Source: Gammaproteobacteria bacterium
GTDB lineage: Bacteria; Pseudomonadota; Gammaproteobacteria; SZUA-229
NCBI GenBank assembly: GCA_029882215.1
Contig: JAOULC010000010.1
Span: 1-64,000, forward strand
Direction: 5' to 3'
Length of the DNA: 64,000 nucleotides
In this document: piece after piece, positions 26,568 to 38,375 of the stretch
How positions within the stretch are numbered: the stretch's first letter is position 1
Layout of the letters: the number at the start of each line of letters is the position of its first letter
Program-made: the position numbers and the translations under genes
Notes under the pieces: generated by a model
Told to the model about the DNA's origin: nothing
Seen by the model: only the letters and a program-made list of their open reading frames with translations
The model's database searches: none

Positions 26568-26840
26568 GTGCCACGCTCACTTAAAAAAGGCCCGTTTATC
26601 GATCAGCATCTGCTCAAAAAAGTAGAAGCTGCAAAAGAAGCAAATGATCGACGTCCAATTAAAACCTGGTCTCGCCGTTCTGTTATCTTTCCTGACATGG
26701 TTGGTTTAACGATTGCTGTTCATAACGGCCGTCTACATATACCTGTGTTAGTAAATGAGAACATGGTAGGTCATAAGTTAGGTGAGTTTGCGTTGACGCG
26801 TACATTCAAAGGTCACATTGCTGACAAGAAATCTAGGTAG
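26568..26840 (+). CDS. rpsS: 30S ribosomal protein S19
   Basis: [24 protein letters not shown] start. Confidence 0.98.
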   Translation: MPRSLKKGPFIDQHLLKKVEAAKEANDRRPIKTWSRRSVIFPDMVGLTIAVHNGRLHIPVLVNENMVGHKLGEFALTRTFKGHIADKKSR

Positions 26841-26848
26841 GGTAGATC

Positions 26849-27181
26849 ATGCAAGTTTCTTCTAAATTGAGATATGCACGAATTTCTGCACAAAAATGCA
26901 GACTGGTTGCGGATCAAATACGTGGTTTACCTGTTGATCAGGCTTTACAGATACTGACTTTCAGCACTAAAAAAGCTGCCAAGATGGTTAAACAAATACT
27001 GGAATCTGCGATTGCTAATGCTGAGCATAATGAAGGTGCAGATATTGATGATCTTAAGGTATCGACTGTTTTTGTTGATGAAGGTCCAACAATGAAGCGC
27101 ATTCAACCACGTGCAAAGGGTCGTGCGTATCGTATTTTGAAACGCACTAGTCATATCACTGTAATGGTTGCGGATAGCTAA
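26849..27181 (+). CDS. rplV: 50S ribosomal protein L22
   Basis: [51 protein letters not shown]. Confidence 0.97.
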   Translation: MQVSSKLRYARISAQKCRLVADQIRGLPVDQALQILTFSTKKAAKMVKQILESAIANAEHNEGADIDDLKVSTVFVDEGPTMKRIQPRAKGRAYRILKRTSHITVMVADS

Positions 27182-27194
27182 GAGAGATAATGTA

Positions 27195-27881
27195 ATGGGT
27201 CAAAAAGTTCATCCAATTGGGTTTCGTTTAGGAATCGCAACTGACTGGAATTCTAAGTGGTTTGCTGAATCTAAAGACTACGCTAAGCTGTTAAATGCCG
27301 ATCTTTCTGTACGTGAGTACCTGAAAGCTAAACTCGCACATGCTTCAGTAAGTCGTATACAAATAGAACGTCCAGCTCGTTCTGCAGTAGTAACAATATA
27401 CTCTGCTCGCCCTGGTGTTGTAATTGGTAAGAAAGGCGAAGATATCGAGAAGCTGAGACATGACGTTTCTAAGCGTATGGGTATTCATGTTAATAACGTG
27501 AAAATCAATATAGAAGAAATTCGTAAGCCTGAAATGGATGCTCAATTGGTGGCTGATGGCGTTGCGCAACAGCTTGAACGTCGTGTGATGTTTCGACGTG
27601 CAATGAAGCGTTCGGTAAGTAATACAATGAGAATGGGTGCACAGGGCATCAAAATTAACATTGCTGGTCGTCTGAACGGTGCAGAGATTGCTCGTGCTGA
27701 ATGGTACAGAGAAGGTCGTGTTCCATTGCACACATTACGTGCAGATATTGATTATGGTGTCGCTAGAGCTAACACTACTTATGGTGTTATTGGTATTAAA
27801 GTTTGGATTTACAAAGGTGAAGTCCATGATTTTTATGCCATTAAAGAATCTGACGACAAGAACAAAAAGAAAGCAGGCTAG
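27195..27881 (+). CDS. rpsC: 30S ribosomal protein S3
   Basis: [24 protein letters not shown]; start at ATG 27195. Confidence 0.98.
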   Translation: MGQKVHPIGFRLGIATDWNSKWFAESKDYAKLLNADLSVREYLKAKLAHASVSRIQIERPARSAVVTIYSARPGVVIGKKGEDIEKLRHDVSKRMGIHVNNVKINIEEIRKPEMDAQLVADGVAQQLERRVMFRRAMKRSVSNTMRMGAQGIKINIAGRLNGAEIARAEWYREGRVPLHTLRADIDYGVARANTTYGVIGIKVWIYKGEVHDFYAIKESDDKNKKKAG

Positions 27882-27892
27882 GAAATAGATAG

Positions 27893-28306
27893 ATGTTACA
27901 GCCAAAGCGTACAAAATTCAGAAAAGTGCATAAAGGTCGAAATCGTGGTCTTGCGCAAAGTGGAAACAAAGTTAGTTTCGGTGAGTTTGGTTTAAAAGCT
28001 GTTGATCGGGGTCGTATAACTGCTCGCCAGATTGAAGCTGCTCGTCGTGCAATGACTCGTCACATTAAACGTGGTGGTAAGATCTGGATTCGAATTTTCC
28101 CAGACAAGCCAATCACAACCAAACCTTTAGAAGTTCGTATGGGTAAAGGTAAGGGTAATGTAGATTACTGGGTTGCTCAGGTACAACCAGGCTCAGTGCT
28201 TTATGAGATGGATGGTGTTACCGAAGAGCTTGCTCGTGAAGCATTTAAGCTTGCGGCAGCAAAACTACCTATTAAAACTGTATTCGTTAATCGTCAGGTG
28301 ATGTAA
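27893..28306 (+). CDS. rplP: 50S ribosomal protein L16
   Basis: [21 protein letters not shown]. Confidence 0.98.
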   Translation: MLQPKRTKFRKVHKGRNRGLAQSGNKVSFGEFGLKAVDRGRITARQIEAARRAMTRHIKRGGKIWIRIFPDKPITTKPLEVRMGKGKGNVDYWVAQVQPGSVLYEMDGVTEELAREAFKLAAAKLPIKTVFVNRQVM

Positions 28307-28515
28307 TGGCTATTGTTTCAGCAAAAGAATATCGTGAAAAGTCAGTCACTGACTTGCAGCAAGAGCTGCTAGAATTGCGTCGCGAACAATTTAATCTGCG
28401 TATGCAGCAAGGTGTTGGCCAGGTTTCTAAAAATCATTTGTTTAATGACGTGCGTAAAAATATCGCTCGTCTTAAGACAATTGTTAATGAAAAGACAAAA
28501 GCGGGTGACAAATAA
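28306..28515 (+). CDS. rpmC: 50S ribosomal protein L29
   Basis: [20 protein letters not shown]; operon position. Confidence 0.96.
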   Translation: MAIVSAKEYREKSVTDLQQELLELRREQFNLRMQQGVGQVSKNHLFNDVRKNIARLKTIVNEKTKAGDK

Positions 28516-28784
28516 TGAGTGAGTCTCAGACAGAAGTTGTACGTTCATTAACTGGTCGTGTTACCAGTGACAAGATGGACAAAACTGTTACTGTGATTGT
28601 TGAGCGTAAAGTTCGTCATCCCCTGTACGGAAAAATTATCAAACGTTCTTCTAAGTTTCATGTTCATGATGAAGCTAATGAATGCAATGTAAATGATGTT
28701 GTAACGATAGAGCAGTGTCGCCCGATTTCAAAATCAAAATCATGGCGTCTTGTTCAGATTGTTGAGAAAGCAAGCCAGATTTAA
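28515..28784 (+). CDS. rpsQ: 30S ribosomal protein S17
   Basis: [42 protein letters not shown]. Confidence 0.97.
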   Translation: MSESQTEVVRSLTGRVTSDKMDKTVTVIVERKVRHPLYGKIIKRSSKFHVHDEANECNVNDVVTIEQCRPISKSKSWRLVQIVEKASQI

Positions 28785-28824
28785 TGGCTTTTTATTAGAA
28801 TTTGTTAGTCGGAAGTAACTAGCC

Positions 28825-29193
28825 ATGATTCAGATGCAGACAGTTTTAAACGCGGCAGACAACAGTGGTGCTCGTCGTGTACAGTGCATAAAAGTACTGG
28901 GTGGTTCACATCGTCGCTATGCTGCGGTTGGTGATATCATTAAAGTAAGTATTAAAGATGCGATCCCGCGCGGAAAAGTTAAAAAAGGCGATGTATACAA
29001 CGCAGTTGTTGTTCGTACTGCTAAGGGTATTCGCCGTCCAGATGGTTCTGTAATACGTTTTGATTCAAATGCGGCAGTACTGTTAAATAATAATTTGCAG
29101 CCTATTGGTACTCGTATCTTTGGACCTGTAACTCGTGAATTACGTAATGAAAAGTTCATGAAAATTATTTCACTTGCACCTGAAGTGTTGTAA
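28825..29193 (+). CDS. rplN: 50S ribosomal protein L14
   Basis: [33 protein letters not shown]. Confidence 0.98.
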   Translation: MIQMQTVLNAADNSGARRVQCIKVLGGSHRRYAAVGDIIKVSIKDAIPRGKVKKGDVYNAVVVRTAKGIRRPDGSVIRFDSNAAVLLNNNLQPIGTRIFGPVTRELRNEKFMKIISLAPEVL

Positions 29194-29209
29194 GGCGAGG
29201 TTATTAGAT

Positions 29210-29527
29210 ATGCAAAATATTAAAAAAGGTGACGAAATCATCGTTACTGCAGGTAAAGATAAAGGACGTCGTGGTAACGTACTGAGTCTGCTTGATAATG
29301 ATAGAATTTTGGTTGAAGGTGTGAATCTGGTTAAGAAACACGCTAAGCCGAACCCTGCGAAAGGTGAGCAAGGCGGCATTATCAGTAAAGAGATGCCTCT
29401 TCATCGTTCGAATGTTATGTTGTTCAATCCTGCAACAAACAAGGGTGATCGAGTAGGAATTAAGACGTTAGATGACGGCAAAAAAGTTCGTTATTTTAAA
29501 TCTAACAATGAAGTAGTTGACGTATAG
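29210..29527 (+). CDS. rplX: 50S ribosomal protein L24
   Basis: [21 protein letters not shown]; start at ATG 29210 instead of 29174. Confidence 0.96.
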   Translation: MQNIKKGDEIIVTAGKDKGRRGNVLSLLDNDRILVEGVNLVKKHAKPNPAKGEQGGIISKEMPLHRSNVMLFNPATNKGDRVGIKTLDDGKKVRYFKSNNEVVDV

Positions 29528-29537
29528 GTTTCTGGCA

Positions 29538-30083
29538 ATGGCAAGGTTAGACAAGCATTATCGCGAAACAGTAGTGAAGCAACTTACAGAGCAGTTTGGT
29601 TATAAATCTGTTATGGAAGTGCCACGTATTACTAAAATCACCCTGAACATGGGTGTTGGTGAAGCAGTTGGTGATAAAAAAATCATTGATTACGCTGTAA
29701 CTGATATGGAAAAGATTGCGGGCCAAAAAGCTGTCGTTACGTTAGCTCGTAAGTCTGTTGCAGGTTTTAAAGTACGTGAAGAATGGCCAATTGGTGTCAA
29801 GGTAACATTGCGTAAAGATCGCATGTTTGAGTTTCTTGATCGCCTGGTTAATATCTCAATCCCACGTATTCGCGACTTCCGTGGTTTAAATGGCAAATCT
29901 TTTGATGGCCGTGGTAATTACAACATGGGTATTCGTGAGCAAATCATCTTCCCGGAAATCGATTATGATAAAATCGATACTCTGCGGGGTATGGATATCA
30001 GCATAACGACTACAGCAAAAACAGATGAAGAAGCTAAAGCATTATTATCAGCCTTTAGTTTCCCATTCCGAGAAAAAGGTTAA
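29538..30083 (+). CDS. rplE: 50S ribosomal protein L5
   Basis: [20 protein letters not shown]...[17 protein letters not shown]; start at ATG 29538. Confidence 0.97.
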   Translation: MARLDKHYRETVVKQLTEQFGYKSVMEVPRITKITLNMGVGEAVGDKKIIDYAVTDMEKIAGQKAVVTLARKSVAGFKVREEWPIGVKVTLRKDRMFEFLDRLVNISIPRIRDFRGLNGKSFDGRGNYNMGIREQIIFPEIDYDKIDTLRGMDISITTTAKTDEEAKALLSAFSFPFREKG

Positions 30084-30086
30084 GCA

Positions 30087-30392
30087 ATGGCTAAAGTATC
30101 TATGGTGCAGCGCGAGCTTAAACGCACTAAATTAGTAAATAAATATAAGGCGAAGCGAGCAGAGCTAAAAGCGATCATTGCTAACCCGGATGTTGATTTT
30201 GATGAGTTGATGGCAGCGCAAAACAAGTTAAATACTTTGCCGCGTGATTCAAGCCCAGTTCGTCAGCGTAATCGTTGTCAGGTTACTGGTCGTCCACATG
30301 GTTATTACCGTAAATTCGGTTTGTCGCGTATTAAGTTACGTGAAGCTGCAATGCGCGGTGATATTCCTGGCCTTGTTAAAGCAAGTTGGTAA
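30087..30392 (+). CDS. rpsN: 30S ribosomal protein S14
   Basis: [42 protein letters not shown] (long, zinc-independent type). Confidence 0.97.
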   Translation: MAKVSMVQRELKRTKLVNKYKAKRAELKAIIANPDVDFDELMAAQNKLNTLPRDSSPVRQRNRCQVTGRPHGYYRKFGLSRIKLREAAMRGDIPGLVKASW

Positions 30393-30404
30393 AGGTTTAA
30401 ACTT

Positions 30405-30800
30405 ATGAGTATGTCAGATCCAATCGCCGATATGTTGACTCGTATCAGAAATGGTCAGTCGGCAGATAAAGCAAGTGTCCAGATGCCTTCTTCAAAAGGT
30501 AAAGTGGCCATTGCAAATGTATTAAAAAATGAAGGTTTCATAACTAATTTCTCAGTTGATGAGAATGCAGGTAAGCCTTTATTAAATGTTGATCTTAAAT
30601 ATTATGAAGGTAAGCCTGTAATAGAAAAGATTCAGCGTGTAAGTCGTCCTGGTTTGCGTATTTACAAAAACAAAGACGAATTACCAAAAATTCAGAATGG
30701 TCTAGGTATTGCCATTATTTCTACATCGAAAGGTGTAATGACTGATAGCCAAGCACGCGCAACCAATCAAGGTGGTGAAGTGCTTTGTACTGTATCATAG
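30405..30800 (+). CDS. rpsH: 30S ribosomal protein S8
   Basis: [15 protein letters not shown]...[16 protein letters not shown]. Confidence 0.97.
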   Translation: MSMSDPIADMLTRIRNGQSADKASVQMPSSKGKVAIANVLKNEGFITNFSVDENAGKPLLNVDLKYYEGKPVIEKIQRVSRPGLRIYKNKDELPKIQNGLGIAIISTSKGVMTDSQARATNQGGEVLCTVS

Positions 30801-30809
30801 GGTAAAGCA

Positions 30810-31343
30810 ATGTCTAGAATTGCAAACAAACCAGTAGAACTGCCATCAGGTGTTGAAATTAAAATCAACGGCCAGATGGTAAATGTAAAAGGTCCTAAAG
30901 GAACTTCTGAAATCACGCTGCATGAAACTGTTAATGTTGCTCAGAACGACCAGGAATTAAATTTTTCAATGGCAGATGATGCCGCAACAAACCTTGCTAT
31001 GGCAGGCACGATGCGCTCGCTGGTCGCGAATATGGTTCACGGTGTTTCTCAAGGTTTTGAGAAACGTTTAACACTTATTGGTGTTGGTTATCGTGCAGCT
31101 GTTCAGGGTAAAGTTTTAAACCTTACTTTAGGTTTCTCTCACCCTGTAAATTTCGAAATTCCAGCAGGTATCACTATCGAATGTCCGTCTCAAACAGAGA
31201 TTGTCGTGACAGGTATTGATAAACAGCAGGTTGGTCAGGTTTCTGCGAATATCCGTGCGTACCGTCCACCAGAGCCATATAAAGGTAAAGGTGTGCGTTA
31301 TTCAGACGAACAAGTTCTTCGTAAAGAAGCTAAAAAGAAATAG
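30810..31343 (+). CDS. rplF: 50S ribosomal protein L6
   Basis: [16 protein letters not shown]...[14 protein letters not shown]. Confidence 0.97.
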   Translation: MSRIANKPVELPSGVEIKINGQMVNVKGPKGTSEITLHETVNVAQNDQELNFSMADDAATNLAMAGTMRSLVANMVHGVSQGFEKRLTLIGVGYRAAVQGKVLNLTLGFSHPVNFEIPAGITIECPSQTEIVVTGIDKQQVGQVSANIRAYRPPEPYKGKGVRYSDEQVLRKEAKKK

Positions 31344-31351
31344 GTGCTGAG

Positions 31352-31708
31352 ATGAAAGACGTTAAATCAAACAGAATTCGTCGTGCTAAAAAAACTCGTA
31401 TGCGGATTCGTGAGCAGGGTAAATGTCGTTTGAGTATTCATCGTACTCCTAGACATATCTATGCTCAAATAATAGCAGCAAATGGTTCAGAAGTTCTGAC
31501 ATCAGCATCAACCGTACAGGCTGATGTGAGTAAGGGTCTGAAGAGTACTGGTAATGTTGAAGCAGCAGTCGCAGTTGGTAAAGCAATTGCTGAAAAGGCT
31601 AAAGCTGCTGGTATCACTGGTATAGCATTTGACCGTTCCGGTTTCAAATATCATGGTCGTGTAAAAGCTCTGGCTGATGCTGCACGTGAAAATGGTTTAG
31701 AGTTTTAA
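31352..31708 (+). CDS. rplR: 50S ribosomal protein L18
   Basis: [16 protein letters not shown]...[27 protein letters not shown]. Confidence 0.97.
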   Translation: MKDVKSNRIRRAKKTRMRIREQGKCRLSIHRTPRHIYAQIIAANGSEVLTSASTVQADVSKGLKSTGNVEAAVAVGKAIAEKAKAAGITGIAFDRSGFKYHGRVKALADAARENGLEF

Positions 31709-31719
31709 GGCTAAAGATT

Positions 31720-32226
31720 ATGGCAAATTTCGAGAAAAAAGGACCAGAAGACGGCTTCATTGAGAAACTGGTAACAGTAAACCGTGTTTCTAAAGTAGTA
31801 AAAGGTGGTCGTCAATTTGGTTTTGCTGCACTGACTGTAGTAGGCGATGGTAATGGTCGTGTTGGCTTTGGTTACGGAAAGGCTAAAGAAGTACCAATCG
31901 CTATCCAAAAAGCTATGGATAAGGCGCGTAAGTCAATGCAAAATGTACATCTTAAGGGTGATACCTTGCAGTATGAGATTGTTGCTGGGCATGGTGCTGC
32001 TGAAGTTTTCATGAAGCCTGCATCTGAAGGTACCGGAGTTATTGCCGGTGGTGCAATGCGTGCGGTTCTCGAAGCTGTTGGTGTAAAAAACGTTTTGGCA
32101 AAATGTGTTGGTAGTCGTAACCCAGTTAATGTTGTTCGCGCAACTATTAATGGTCTAACTCAAATCAACTCACCAGAATATGTTGCTGCAAAACGTGGCA
32201 AAAAAGTTGAAGAAATTTTAGGTTAA
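31720..32226 (+). CDS. rpsE: 30S ribosomal protein S5
   Basis: [45 protein letters not shown]. Confidence 0.98.
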   Translation: MANFEKKGPEDGFIEKLVTVNRVSKVVKGGRQFGFAALTVVGDGNGRVGFGYGKAKEVPIAIQKAMDKARKSMQNVHLKGDTLQYEIVAGHGAAEVFMKPASEGTGVIAGGAMRAVLEAVGVKNVLAKCVGSRNPVNVVRATINGLTQINSPEYVAAKRGKKVEEILG

Positions 32227-32232
32227 TGAACC

Positions 32233-32421
32233 ATGGCTAATACTAAAAAAGTTAAACTGACTTTGGTTAAAAGTAAAAATCATCGTCTGAAGAAGCATCA
32301 GGATTGTGTTCGTGGACTTGGCTTACGGCGCATGCACCACACGGTAGAAGTGATTGATACACCTGAAAACCGTGGCATGATCAATAAAGTTCAATATTTG
32401 TTAAAGGTTGAGGAAGCTTAA
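32233..32421 (+). CDS. rpmD: 50S ribosomal protein L30
   Basis: [48 protein letters not shown]. Confidence 0.96.
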   Translation: MANTKKVKLTLVKSKNHRLKKHQDCVRGLGLRRMHHTVEVIDTPENRGMINKVQYLLKVEEA

Positions 32422-32422
32422 A

Positions 32423-32857
32423 ATGCATTTAAATACACTCAAACCTGATGCTGGTAGCAAAAAGGCTGGCAAACGAGTTGGTCGTGGTATCGGTAGCGGT
32501 ACTGGTAAAACTTGTGGTCGTGGTCATAAAGGTCAAAAGTCACGCTCAGGTGGTTTTACAAAAATCGGTTTTGAAGGTGGACAGATGCCATTGCAGCGTC
32601 GTCTTCCAAAAGTTGGTTTTAATTCACGCATGGCCAGGACACGCGCTGAAGTACGCTTACATGAGCTGTTGCTTATTAATGAAGATGTAGTAACTCTTGA
32701 GGCGCTGATTGCGGCTAATATTGTTCCAGTCTTTACTAAGAAGGCTAAAGTTATCCTATCTGGTGAGATTGACAAAGCTGTAACTGTTAAGGGCCTTGCA
32801 ATTACTAAGGGTGCTAAAGCAGCGATTGAAGCTGCTGGCGGTAAAGTCGAAGATTAA
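32423..32857 (+). CDS. rplO: 50S ribosomal protein L15
   Basis: [44 protein letters not shown]; start at ATG 32423. Confidence 0.97.
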   Translation: MHLNTLKPDAGSKKAGKRVGRGIGSGTGKTCGRGHKGQKSRSGGFTKIGFEGGQMPLQRRLPKVGFNSRMARTRAEVRLHELLLINEDVVTLEALIAANIVPVFTKKAKVILSGEIDKAVTVKGLAITKGAKAAIEAAGGKVED

Positions 32858-32863
32858 TACTTT

Positions 32864-34195
32864 ATGAATAATGCACTTAGTAACGGAAAATTACACGAAT
32901 TACGACAACGCATCTTTTTTGTTCTAGGTGCGTTGATCGTTTATCGTACCGGTACGTTTATTCCTGTTCCAGGTATAGACCCCGTCGTCATGTCGCAACT
33001 TTTTGAGCAACAAAAGGGTGGCATATTGGATGTTTTCAATATGTTCTCAGGCGGTGCTTTGGAGCGTATGTCGTTATTTGCTCTAGGTGTAATGCCATAT
33101 ATATCGGCATCGATCATTATACAGCTGTTGAGCCATACGGTGCCTTCACTCGAAGTTTTACGTAAAGAAGGTGAGAGTGGACGTCGTAAATTGACTACCT
33201 ATACCCGTTATTTTACCTTAGTACTTGCAACCTTCCAGTCTATTGGTGTTTCAATGGCATTACAGGGGCAGCAAGTAGGTTCTAGTCAGCTTGTATTGTC
33301 CCCAGGTTTTACGTTTGTAATGACGGCTACTGTAACGCTTGTTACTGGTACAATGTTCCTAATGTGGTTAGGTGAACAAATTACTGAGCGTGGCATTGGT
33401 AACGGTATCTCAGTTTTAATATTCGCAGGAATTGTTGCAGGCCTACCATCTGCAATAGGTGGAACATTAGAGCTTGCGAGGACTGGTGAGCTACATTCGC
33501 TAACCGTAATTTTGTTGTTCATAGTTGCTATGCTGGTAACGGCATTTGTAATCTTTGTTGAACGTGGACAGCGTAGAATTACTGTTAATTATGCAAAACG
33601 ACAACAGGGGCGCAAAATGTATGCGGCTCAAAGTAGTCACTTGCCTCTAAAATTAAATATGGCGGGTGTTATACCACCTATATTTGCTTCCAGTATTATC
33701 CTGTTCCCAGCAACTATGGGTGACTGGTTTAGTAAGTCACCTGGTATGGAGTGGCTAGCATCAATTAGCCAGACTTTGTCGCCAGGGCAGCCTGTCTATG
33801 TAATGTTTTACGCGGCTGCGATCATATTCTTTTGTTTCTTTTATACGGCGTTGGTTTTCAACTCCAGAGATACAGCAGATAACTTAAAGAAGAACGGTGC
33901 GTTTATCCCGGGTATCCGTCCAGGTGATCAAACGGCTAAATTTATTGATGGAGTTATGACACGCCTAACTTTAATAGGCGCTATCTATATGACGTCAGTG
34001 TGTTTATTGCCCGAATTCTTAATATTATATTTAAATGTGCCATTTTATTTTGGTGGTACATCTTTATTAATTATTGTCGTGGTAGTCATGGATTTCATGG
34101 CCCAGGTACAAACGCACTTAATGTCTCATCAGTACGAAGGTCTGATGAAAAAGGCGAATTTAAAGTCATCTGGTAACAGCGGTCTAATTCGTTAA
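32864..34195 (+). CDS. secY: Protein translocase subunit SecY
   Basis: 443 aa multi-[29 protein letters not shown]. Confidence 0.98.
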   Translation: MNNALSNGKLHELRQRIFFVLGALIVYRTGTFIPVPGIDPVVMSQLFEQQKGGILDVFNMFSGGALERMSLFALGVMPYISASIIIQLLSHTVPSLEVLRKEGESGRRKLTTYTRYFTLVLATFQSIGVSMALQGQQVGSSQLVLSPGFTFVMTATVTLVTGTMFLMWLGEQITERGIGNGISVLIFAGIVAGLPSAIGGTLELARTGELHSLTVILLFIVAMLVTAFVIFVERGQRRITVNYAKRQQGRKMYAAQSSHLPLKLNMAGVIPPIFASSIILFPATMGDWFSKSPGMEWLASISQTLSPGQPVYVMFYAAAIIFFCFFYTALVFNSRDTADNLKKNGAFIPGIRPGDQTAKFIDGVMTRLTLIGAIYMTSVCLLPEFLILYLNVPFYFGGTSLLIIVVVVMDFMAQVQTHLMSHQYEGLMKKANLKSSGNSGLIR

Positions 34196-34219
34196 TCCGG
34201 TATTGTTTGGAGTAAAATC

Positions 34220-34333
34220 ATGAAAGTTCGCGCTTCTGTTAAAAAAATGTGCAGAAACTGCAAAGTTGTTAAACGTAAAGGCATTGTTCGGGTTATCTGT
34301 AAAGATCCACGTCACAAGCAACGTCAAGGTTAA
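34220..34333 (+). CDS. rpmJ: 50S ribosomal protein L36 (zinc-site containing type)
   Basis: Not in the ORF track (37 aa). Translation [37 protein letters not shown]. Confidence 0.96.
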   Translation: MKVRASVKKMCRNCKVVKRKGIVRVICKDPRHKQRQG

Positions 34334-34337
34334 CGTA

Positions 34338-34377
34338 TTGTATTTTGGTCAGAAAGCGGGTAGAATGCCGCGCTTTC
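34338..34377 (+). promoter_or_regulatory. Putative alpha-operon promoter with overlapping hairpin
   Basis: TTGTAT (34338-34343) - 17 nt - TAGAAT (34361-34366); stem gaaagcg...cgctttc overlaps. Confidence 0.5.
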
Positions 34378-34405
34378 CGTCTCATCATCATCGAGGATGT
34401 ATTGA

Positions 34406-34762
34406 ATGGCTCGTATAGCGGGTATTAACGTACCAACAAATAAGCATACTGTTATTGCTTTAACTTATGTCTATGGCATTGGTCTCACTCGGGCACAGTC
34501 TATTTGTGCAACGACCGGTATCGCTGAATCTACTAAAATCAGCGCTCTGACGGAAGATCAGGTAGAAACTTTGCGAACTGAAGTTGGTAAATTCACTGTA
34601 GAAGGTGATTTGCGACGTGAAGTATCAATGAATATTAAGCGTTTGATGGATTTGGGTTCATTCCGTGGTATCCGTCATCGCCGTGGTTTGCCTTTAAGAG
34701 GTCAACGCACTAAAACTAATGCGCGTACACGTAAAGGTCCACGTCGCGCAGTTCGTAAGTAA
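34406..34762 (+). CDS. rpsM: 30S ribosomal protein S13
   Basis: [30 protein letters not shown]. Confidence 0.98.
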   Translation: MARIAGINVPTNKHTVIALTYVYGIGLTRAQSICATTGIAESTKISALTEDQVETLRTEVGKFTVEGDLRREVSMNIKRLMDLGSFRGIRHRRGLPLRGQRTKTNARTRKGPRRAVRK

Positions 34763-34790
34763 ATAACGGTATCACTGAGGAATAACTCAC

Positions 34791-35174
34791 ATGGCGAAAG
34801 CTCAGGCCAAGAAAAAGGTAAAACGTTCAGTAGTGGATGGTGTTGCACATATATTTGCATCATTTAATAACACTATTGTCACAATTTCAGACCGTCAGGG
34901 TAATACCCTGTCATGGGCAACAGCGGGTGGTTCAGGCTTCCGTGGCTCTCGTAAAAGTACGCCATTCGCAGCTCAGGTTGCAGCTGAACGTGCTGGTGAA
35001 GCGGCTAAAGTTTACGGTCTTAAGAATCTTGATGTAAACGTAAAGGGACCTGGTCCTGGTCGTGAGTCAGCTGTTCGTGCATTAAATGGCGCTGGTTTCA
35101 AAATTACAAACATCAGTGATGTGACGCCTATACCGCACAACGGTTGTCGTCCACCTAAGAAACGTCGTGTTTAA
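34791..35174 (+). CDS. rpsK: 30S ribosomal protein S11
   Basis: [45 protein letters not shown]. Confidence 0.98.
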   Translation: MAKAQAKKKVKRSVVDGVAHIFASFNNTIVTISDRQGNTLSWATAGGSGFRGSRKSTPFAAQVAAERAGEAAKVYGLKNLDVNVKGPGPGRESAVRALNGAGFKITNISDVTPIPHNGCRPPKKRRV

Positions 35175-35191
35175 GGCAGAGGTACTATAAA

Positions 35192-35812
35192 GTGGCAAGA
35201 TATATTGGTCCAAAACTTAAATTAAGTCGACGTGAAGGCGTTGACTTAGGTCATAAGTCAGGCGTACGCCCGATTGACTCAAAATGTAATTTTGAAAAAG
35301 TCCCTGGTCAGCATGGAGCTCGCCGAGCTCGAGTAACTGAATATGGTACTCAGCTACGTGAAAAGCAAAAAATTCGTCGTATTTACGGTGTATTAGAAAA
35401 ACAGTTCCGTAACTATTACAAAAAAGCAGCTTCTACTAAAGGTTCGACAGGTGAGACTTTGCTTAAATTGTTAGAAACACGGCTGGATAATGTCGTATAC
35501 CGTTCAGGTTTTGGTTCTACTCGGTCAGAAGCACGTCAATTAGTTTCACATAAGTCGATTCTGGTTAACGGTTCTGTAGTTAATGTTGCCTCTTACCAAG
35601 TATCGGCTAATGATGTTATCTCAGTAAGAGAAAAAGCTAAAAAGCAAACACGCATCAAGGACTCAATGGCACTTGCTACAGCCCGTGGTATTGATGAGTG
35701 GATTAGTTTAGATGCTGCTAAAATGGAAGCAACGTTCAAGTCTGTACCAGAGCGTTCTGATCTGCCAGCGGATTATAACGAATCACTCGTAGTGGAACTA
35801 TACTCCAAATAA
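35192..35812 (+). CDS. rpsD: 30S ribosomal protein S4
   Basis: [23 protein letters not shown]...[21 protein letters not shown] start. Confidence 0.98.
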   Translation: MARYIGPKLKLSRREGVDLGHKSGVRPIDSKCNFEKVPGQHGARRARVTEYGTQLREKQKIRRIYGVLEKQFRNYYKKAASTKGSTGETLLKLLETRLDNVVYRSGFGSTRSEARQLVSHKSILVNGSVVNVASYQVSANDVISVREKAKKQTRIKDSMALATARGIDEWISLDAAKMEATFKSVPERSDLPADYNESLVVELYSK

Positions 35813-35827
35813 GGGAGACTTTTGTAA

Positions 35828-36814
35828 ATGTCAGGCAATAGTAAAAACTTGCTCAAGCCTCGTGTCATTGATGTTAAATCATTCAGTGATACGCACACTA
35901 AAGTTACATTGGAACCACTTGAACGTGGCTTTGGTCATACACTTGGTAATGCACTTCGTAGAATTCTTCTTTCGTCGCTGGAAGGTGCAGCGGTTTCTGA
36001 AGTCGCAATTGATGGTGTTCTTCATGAATACAGCACAATCGATGGTGTTCAAGAAGACGTATTAGAAATCTTAATGAATCTTAAAGGTGTGGCATTAACG
36101 TTACATGCTAAAGATGAGGTAGTGCTGTCATTATCAGCTTCTAAAGCCGGTGTCGTAACAGCTAACGATATCGTCCTAGATCATGATGTTGAAATAGTAA
36201 ATCCTGATCATGTGATCTGTACATTGAATAAAGATATTAATCTTTCAATGTCACTCAAAGTTACTAAAGGTCGTGGTTATGTTGCTTCCAATTCAGTTTC
36301 AGCTGATGAGGTTTCAAACATCGGTGGATTAAGACTGGATGCTTCGTATAGTCCAATTCGTAAAGTGTCATACAGTGTTGAGAACGCACGTGTTGAACAG
36401 CGCACTGATATGGATAAGCTGATCATTGATCTGGAAACAAACGGTACAATTGATCCAGAAAATGCAGTACGACGTGCAGCTGGTATTCTACAAGAGCAAC
36501 TTTCAGTATTCGTTGACTTGCAAAGTTCAGAAGTACAGTCACAAGAGCCTGAAGAAGCAGAAGTTGATCCATTGCTATTACGTCCAGTTGATGATTTGGA
36601 GCTGACAGTACGTTCAGCTAACTGTCTTAAAGCAGAGAATATCTACTACATAGGTGATTTAATACACCGTACTGAAGTCGAGCTGCTGAAAACACCAAAT
36701 CTGGGTAAAAAATCCTTAACAGAGATAAAAGACGTTCTTGCATCTCACGGTTTATCATTAGGTGTACGTCTGGAAAACTGGCCGCCATCATCTATTAAAG
36801 ATAAAACTAGTTAA
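35828..36814 (+). CDS. rpoA: DNA-directed RNA polymerase subunit alpha
   Basis: [51 protein letters not shown]. Confidence 0.98.
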   Translation: MSGNSKNLLKPRVIDVKSFSDTHTKVTLEPLERGFGHTLGNALRRILLSSLEGAAVSEVAIDGVLHEYSTIDGVQEDVLEILMNLKGVALTLHAKDEVVLSLSASKAGVVTANDIVLDHDVEIVNPDHVICTLNKDINLSMSLKVTKGRGYVASNSVSADEVSNIGGLRLDASYSPIRKVSYSVENARVEQRTDMDKLIIDLETNGTIDPENAVRRAAGILQEQLSVFVDLQSSEVQSQEPEEAEVDPLLLRPVDDLELTVRSANCLKAENIYYIGDLIHRTEVELLKTPNLGKKSLTEIKDVLASHGLSLGVRLENWPPSSIKDKTS

Positions 36815-36836
36815 CAAAGTTTTTAGGAATTAAATC

Positions 36837-37208
36837 ATGCGTCATCGTAAGTCGGGTCGTCAACTCAATCGTAACAGCAGTCACCGTATTGCTATGTTCC
36901 GTAATATGGCAACATCATTATTCGAACATGAAACAATCAAGACTACTTTGCCTAAAGCAAAAGAGTTACGTCGTATTGTTGAGCCATTAATCACATTAGC
37001 TAAAACTGATAGTGTTGCTAATCGCCGTTTAGCATTTGCACGTTTACGTGACAAAGCAATGGTTGCAAAACTATTTACAGATGTAGCGCCTCGTTTCACT
37101 ACTCGTCCTGGTGGTTACACACGTGTTCTTAAGTGTGGCTTTCGTTCGGGTGATGCGGCTCCAATGGCATATATCCAATTAGTTGAAGAAGCAAAATCTG
37201 AAGGTTAA
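36837..37208 (+). CDS. rplQ: 50S ribosomal protein L17
   Basis: [45 protein letters not shown]. Confidence 0.98.
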   Translation: MRHRKSGRQLNRNSSHRIAMFRNMATSLFEHETIKTTLPKAKELRRIVEPLITLAKTDSVANRRLAFARLRDKAMVAKLFTDVAPRFTTRPGGYTRVLKCGFRSGDAAPMAYIQLVEEAKSEG

Positions 37209-37224
37209 TCTTTATATTTGCTCT

Positions 37225-37260
37225 ACACAAAAAAGCCGGGATAGCCCGGCTTTTTTGTGT
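37225..37260. terminator. Bidirectional intrinsic terminator between rplQ and napC
   Basis: acacaaaaaagccggg-atag-cccggcttttttgtgt; A-run and T-run on both sides, convergent genes. Confidence 0.92.
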
Positions 37261-37278
37261 CTTATGATATTTCTTTAA

Positions 37279-37890
37279 TTAATCATGTCCAATGGCTGAA
37301 CTTGGGTCCACTTCATACATAGCTGGTAATGAGTGCGCGATACCTTTGTGGCAGTCAATACATGTTTGCCCCGATTCCAGGCCTTTTTGGTGCTGAGTCA
37401 TACCTCTACGTCCTTGCTGCGTGTAGTCCATTGATTTAAAGTCATGACAGTTACGGCATTCTCTAGAATCAGTATCTTTCATTACTTTCCAGACATTTCG
37501 CGCGAGATGAAGACGTTTCGCTTCAAACTTTTCAGGTGTATCAATTGTTCCCAGTGCTTTATGGAACAGTTCGTTAGTTGCCTGAATCTTACGTACCACT
37601 TTGTACGTCCATTCTTTTGGTACATGGCAGTCAGGGCAAGTAGCCCGTACGCCAGTGCGGTTGGAGTAATGAATGGTGTCTTTGTATTCTTCAAACACAT
37701 TCTCACGCATTTCATGACAAGAAATGCAGAACTCTTCTGTATTTGTCATCTCCATTGCAGTGTTGAAGCCACCCCAGAAAATAATGCCTGCGATAAAACC
37801 GCCAACCAGTAAGGTGCCAAGAGAGTATCTTGCAGTTGGCTGTTTTAGCAGGTTCCACGTTGTTGCTAATATTTGTTTAAGTTTATTCAT
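37279..37890 (-). CDS. napC: Cytochrome c-type protein NapC (tetraheme)
   Basis: Four CxxCH motifs (CISCH, CPDCH, CRNCH, CIDCH) and N-terminal TM helix. Confidence 0.95.
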   Translation of the reverse strand: MNKLKQILATTWNLLKQPTARYSLGTLLVGGFIAGIIFWGGFNTAMEMTNTEEFCISCHEMRENVFEEYKDTIHYSNRTGVRATCPDCHVPKEWTYKVVRKIQATNELFHKALGTIDTPEKFEAKRLHLARNVWKVMKDTDSRECRNCHDFKSMDYTQQGRRGMTQHQKGLESGQTCIDCHKGIAHSLPAMYEVDPSSAIGHD

Positions 37891-37925
37891 AGTGCTAGCC
37901 TGTTATCAGATGCTTGGTATAACCA

Positions 37926-38375
37926 TTACTGGTGCTTTATTGTTTTTATTGGCTGAAATGTATTTTCAACTAATGGGTTAGAGGTGACTTGCGGTACATG
38001 GCACTGTGTGCAGAAATAGCGCCTGGGCGCTATATTTGCCAATACATGATTTTCGCGATCGCTAAAATGTGTCTGACTAATTTTTGTAGCACCTGAATCT
38101 TTATAATTGGACCAGCTATGACAAGTAAGACACTTATTGAATTTTTTATTTATCTTATAGCCTTGTATCTTATGAGGAATCAAAGGGGGCTGCTGAACAT
38201 AGTCCCTTTCTATTGGTTCGCGGTCATTCTGAACCTTCTGAACTGCCGGGCTTTTATTTGCTTCATCAAGTGGAGTGCTACCGCGTAAAGAGTTAAGCTG
38301 CTGCGCAAACAGCTGTGATACGCCTAAGGTAAGACTAAACATTACTGTTAATAATATCAGCTTTTCTTTTTTCAT
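37926..38375 (-). CDS. napB: Periplasmic nitrate reductase diheme cytochrome NapB
   Basis: QQPPLIPHKI motif and two CxxCH (CLTCH, CTQCH). Confidence 0.95.
   Translation of the reverse strand: MKKEKLILLTVMFSLTLGVSQLFAQQLNSLRGSTPLDEANKSPAVQKVQNDREPIERDYVQQPPLIPHKIQGYKINKKFNKCLTCHSWSNYKDSGATKISQTHFSDRENHVLANIAPRRYFCTQCHVPQVTSNPLVENTFQPIKTIKHQ

Noticed and set aside
27345-27731. 128 aa antisense ORF in rpsC and similar antisense ORFs in rpoB, rpoC, fusA, napA, uvrA, leuS
   Set aside because: Consistent with chance open frames opposite highly biased codons; no family signature or RBS support.
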